Source: Undaria pinnatifida
Lineage: Eukaryota; Sar; Phaeophyceae; Laminariales; Alariaceae
Direction of reading: 5' to 3'
NCBI GenBank assembly: GCA_012845835.1
Contig: JABAKD010000020.1
Location: 19,151,106 to 19,215,105, forward strand
Length of the DNA stretch: 64,000 nt
Each line of letters begins with the position of its first letter. Position 1 is the first letter of the stretch. The notes under the pieces were generated by a model, which saw nothing but the letters and a program-made list of their open reading frames with translations, ran no database searches and was not told the DNA's origin. Below, piece by piece: positions 62,856-64,000 of this stretch. A program made the position numbers and the translations under genes.

Positions 62856-63660
62856 CAATCAGTGGAAAGCTACATCAATGCCATGTGGGTTTTTGATTGG
62901 AAAGCTGATGAGTACGGCTGGCCCACGAAAACCAAAGCGAGACTCGTAGCGCCGGGGGGATGAGCAGAAAATGAACGATTATTTCGGGGAATTGTTTGCG
63001 CCCACTGTTGCTGTGTCGAGTGTTCGGTTGTTGACAGCAATGGCGTGCGAACTGAATCTTGACTTGTGCCATTTTGATATTGAGCAGGCTTTCGTGCAGT
63101 CTGACCTGGAGGGAAATGTTTACATGCGTTTGCCTCAGGCTTGCGGTAGGATGTCAGGGAAAATAGTAAGACTGAACAAGAGCTTGTATGGCTTGAAGCA
63201 AGCATCGAGGCAATGGCACGCACATCTTACTAGGTGCTTATTGAATGTGGGATTCTTGCAGTGCCTTGCTGATGCATGCGTTTTCCGGTTGATGGAGGTA
63301 GGTCGTGTAGTGATGACTATAGTGGTACATGTCGACGACATGTTTGCCGTGGGGAAGAAGGTGTGACCAGTTTAGCAGGGATTTGAATCAAATGGTCCCG
63401 GTCAAAAATCTGGGAGAGTTGCGTTGGTACTTGGGGTGTTTTTAAAAGAGGGACTGGGAGAAGGGGGTGTTGAAGAATTCCCAGCAGACATTCGCTGAAC
63501 AATTGGCGGATGAATACGGGATAGAGTTTGGTAAGAGTGTCCCGCTCCCGGTTGGCACGAAACTTGCGAAGTTCGACAAGGATGAAGCACCAGGAAACTG
63601 GCCGTTTCGTGAATTGGTCGGCTCACTAATGTGGCTGTCAACCCAGACCCGACCAGACAT
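62856..63660 (+). pseudogene. Copia reverse transcriptase, broken
   Basis: After the TAG the same frame reads AMWVFDWKADEYGWPTKTKA and RLVAPGG. A one-base shift then leads to FGELFAPTVAVSSVRLLTAM, DIEQAFVQSDLEGNVYMRLP and RLNKSLYGLKQASRQWHAHL. The catalytic box reads VVHVDDMFAVG (63322-63354), with His where Ty1/copia usually has Tyr (YVDD). Another shift follows, then LGELRWYLGC and, later, LVGSLMWLSTQTRPDIS, the end of the RT connection. Confidence 0.85.
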
Positions 63661-63699
63661 TTCTAATTTTTCCCCATCCGCCGGAGGATAAAAAAAAAA

Positions 63700-64000
63700 A
63701 AAAAAAATCTAACGCAGTAAGAGCGGTGGCTAGATACTGCGCTTCGCCAAAGTTAGTTCATTGGAGGGCAGCGCTCGGTATCTTAGGGTATGTGAGACGG
63801 ACTAGCTCATTCGGTATCACTTTTCAGAAAAGTACATCAGCGGGCCTGAACTTGCAGTAATTTGCTGATGCTGACTACGCAAGTGTGGCGGCCGACAGGA
63901 GGTCAGTTTCCGGGGGGTTAGTGATGTGTGGGGGTGGTTGTGTATCTTGGTTTTCCAGGACGCAGAAGTGCGTCACACTTTCTACTACAGAGGCAGAGTA
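63700..64000 (+). pseudogene. Copia RNase H, partial
   Basis: Encodes AVRAVARYCASPKLVHW, then after a stop FADADYASVAADRRSVSGG with the first catalytic Asp, and VSWFSRTQKCVTLSTTEAE with the catalytic Glu at the window edge. A 17-base A run at 63691-63707 precedes it. Confidence 0.8.

Larger units (their letters stand above)
60879..64000 (+). mobile_element. Ty1/copia retrotransposon pol, decayed, running off the window
   Basis: Order integrase - reverse transcriptase - RNase H identifies Ty1/copia. At least five frame breaks and an in-frame stop make it non-functional: shifts at about 61890, 62055, 62960 and 63365, a stop at 62853, and more after 63430. No left LTR, gag or protease was recognised. 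Confidence 0.9.

Overview
This is a nuclear window from a eukaryote with a large, repeat-rich, intron-heavy genome. Roughly 2-3 % of it reads as host coding sequence. The evidence for a eukaryote is one eight-exon gene with GT-AG introns, plus tRNA-derived SINEs, Ty1/copia and Ty3/gypsy fragments, a hAT remnant and a Harbinger-type element. The best guess for lineage is a stramenopile, perhaps a brown alga or a relative. That guess rests on a 2,3-bisphosphoglycerate-dependent phosphoglycerate mutase with an apparent mitochondrial presequence, a known trait of that group. It is an inference, not a sequence identification.

The firm gene is the phosphoglycerate mutase on the + strand, 26358-49651. 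Its eight exons total 861 bp, coding 286 residues, and are spread over 23.3 kb. Introns are 424, 3176, 9924, 7140, 317, 925 and 527 bp. All active-site residues are in place and exon phases join without a break. Three less certain host genes lie on the - strand: a Gln/Ser-rich first exon (23541-24260), a small one-TM protein (59253-59678) and a Cys-rich terminal exon (60070-60364). A possible acidic 3' exon sits at the left edge.

Layout. 1-18 kb: intergenic DNA with dispersed repeats, SINEs and a broken retrotransposon gag with an inverted duplication (12.9-13.8 kb). 18.1-22.1 kb: hAT transposase remnant flanked by oppositely oriented arrays of a TATCGATA-containing repeat, with a solo LTR inserted in the neighbouring array. 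23.5-26.3 kb: divergent gene start and an 812-bp Harbinger-like element 311 bp upstream of the mutase start codon. 26.4-49.7 kb: the mutase gene, whose large introns hold SINEs, MITE-like repeats, a gag palindrome and an alternating-orientation array of gypsy RNase H fragments. 49.7-59.2 kb: more repeats, a tandem array derived from the SINE body, LTR fragments and an array of hairpin units. 59.2-60.4 kb: two small - strand genes. 60.9-64 kb: a frameshifted Ty1/copia pol running off the right edge.

The most interesting themes are the mitochondrial-type glycolytic enzyme in a giant gene, repeated inverted duplication of retrotransposon coding fragments (two of three cases inside a mutase intron), and strongly over-represented micro-motifs TACCWGGTA and TATTAATA. 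These motifs look like short insertions or excision scars when homologous repeat copies are compared.
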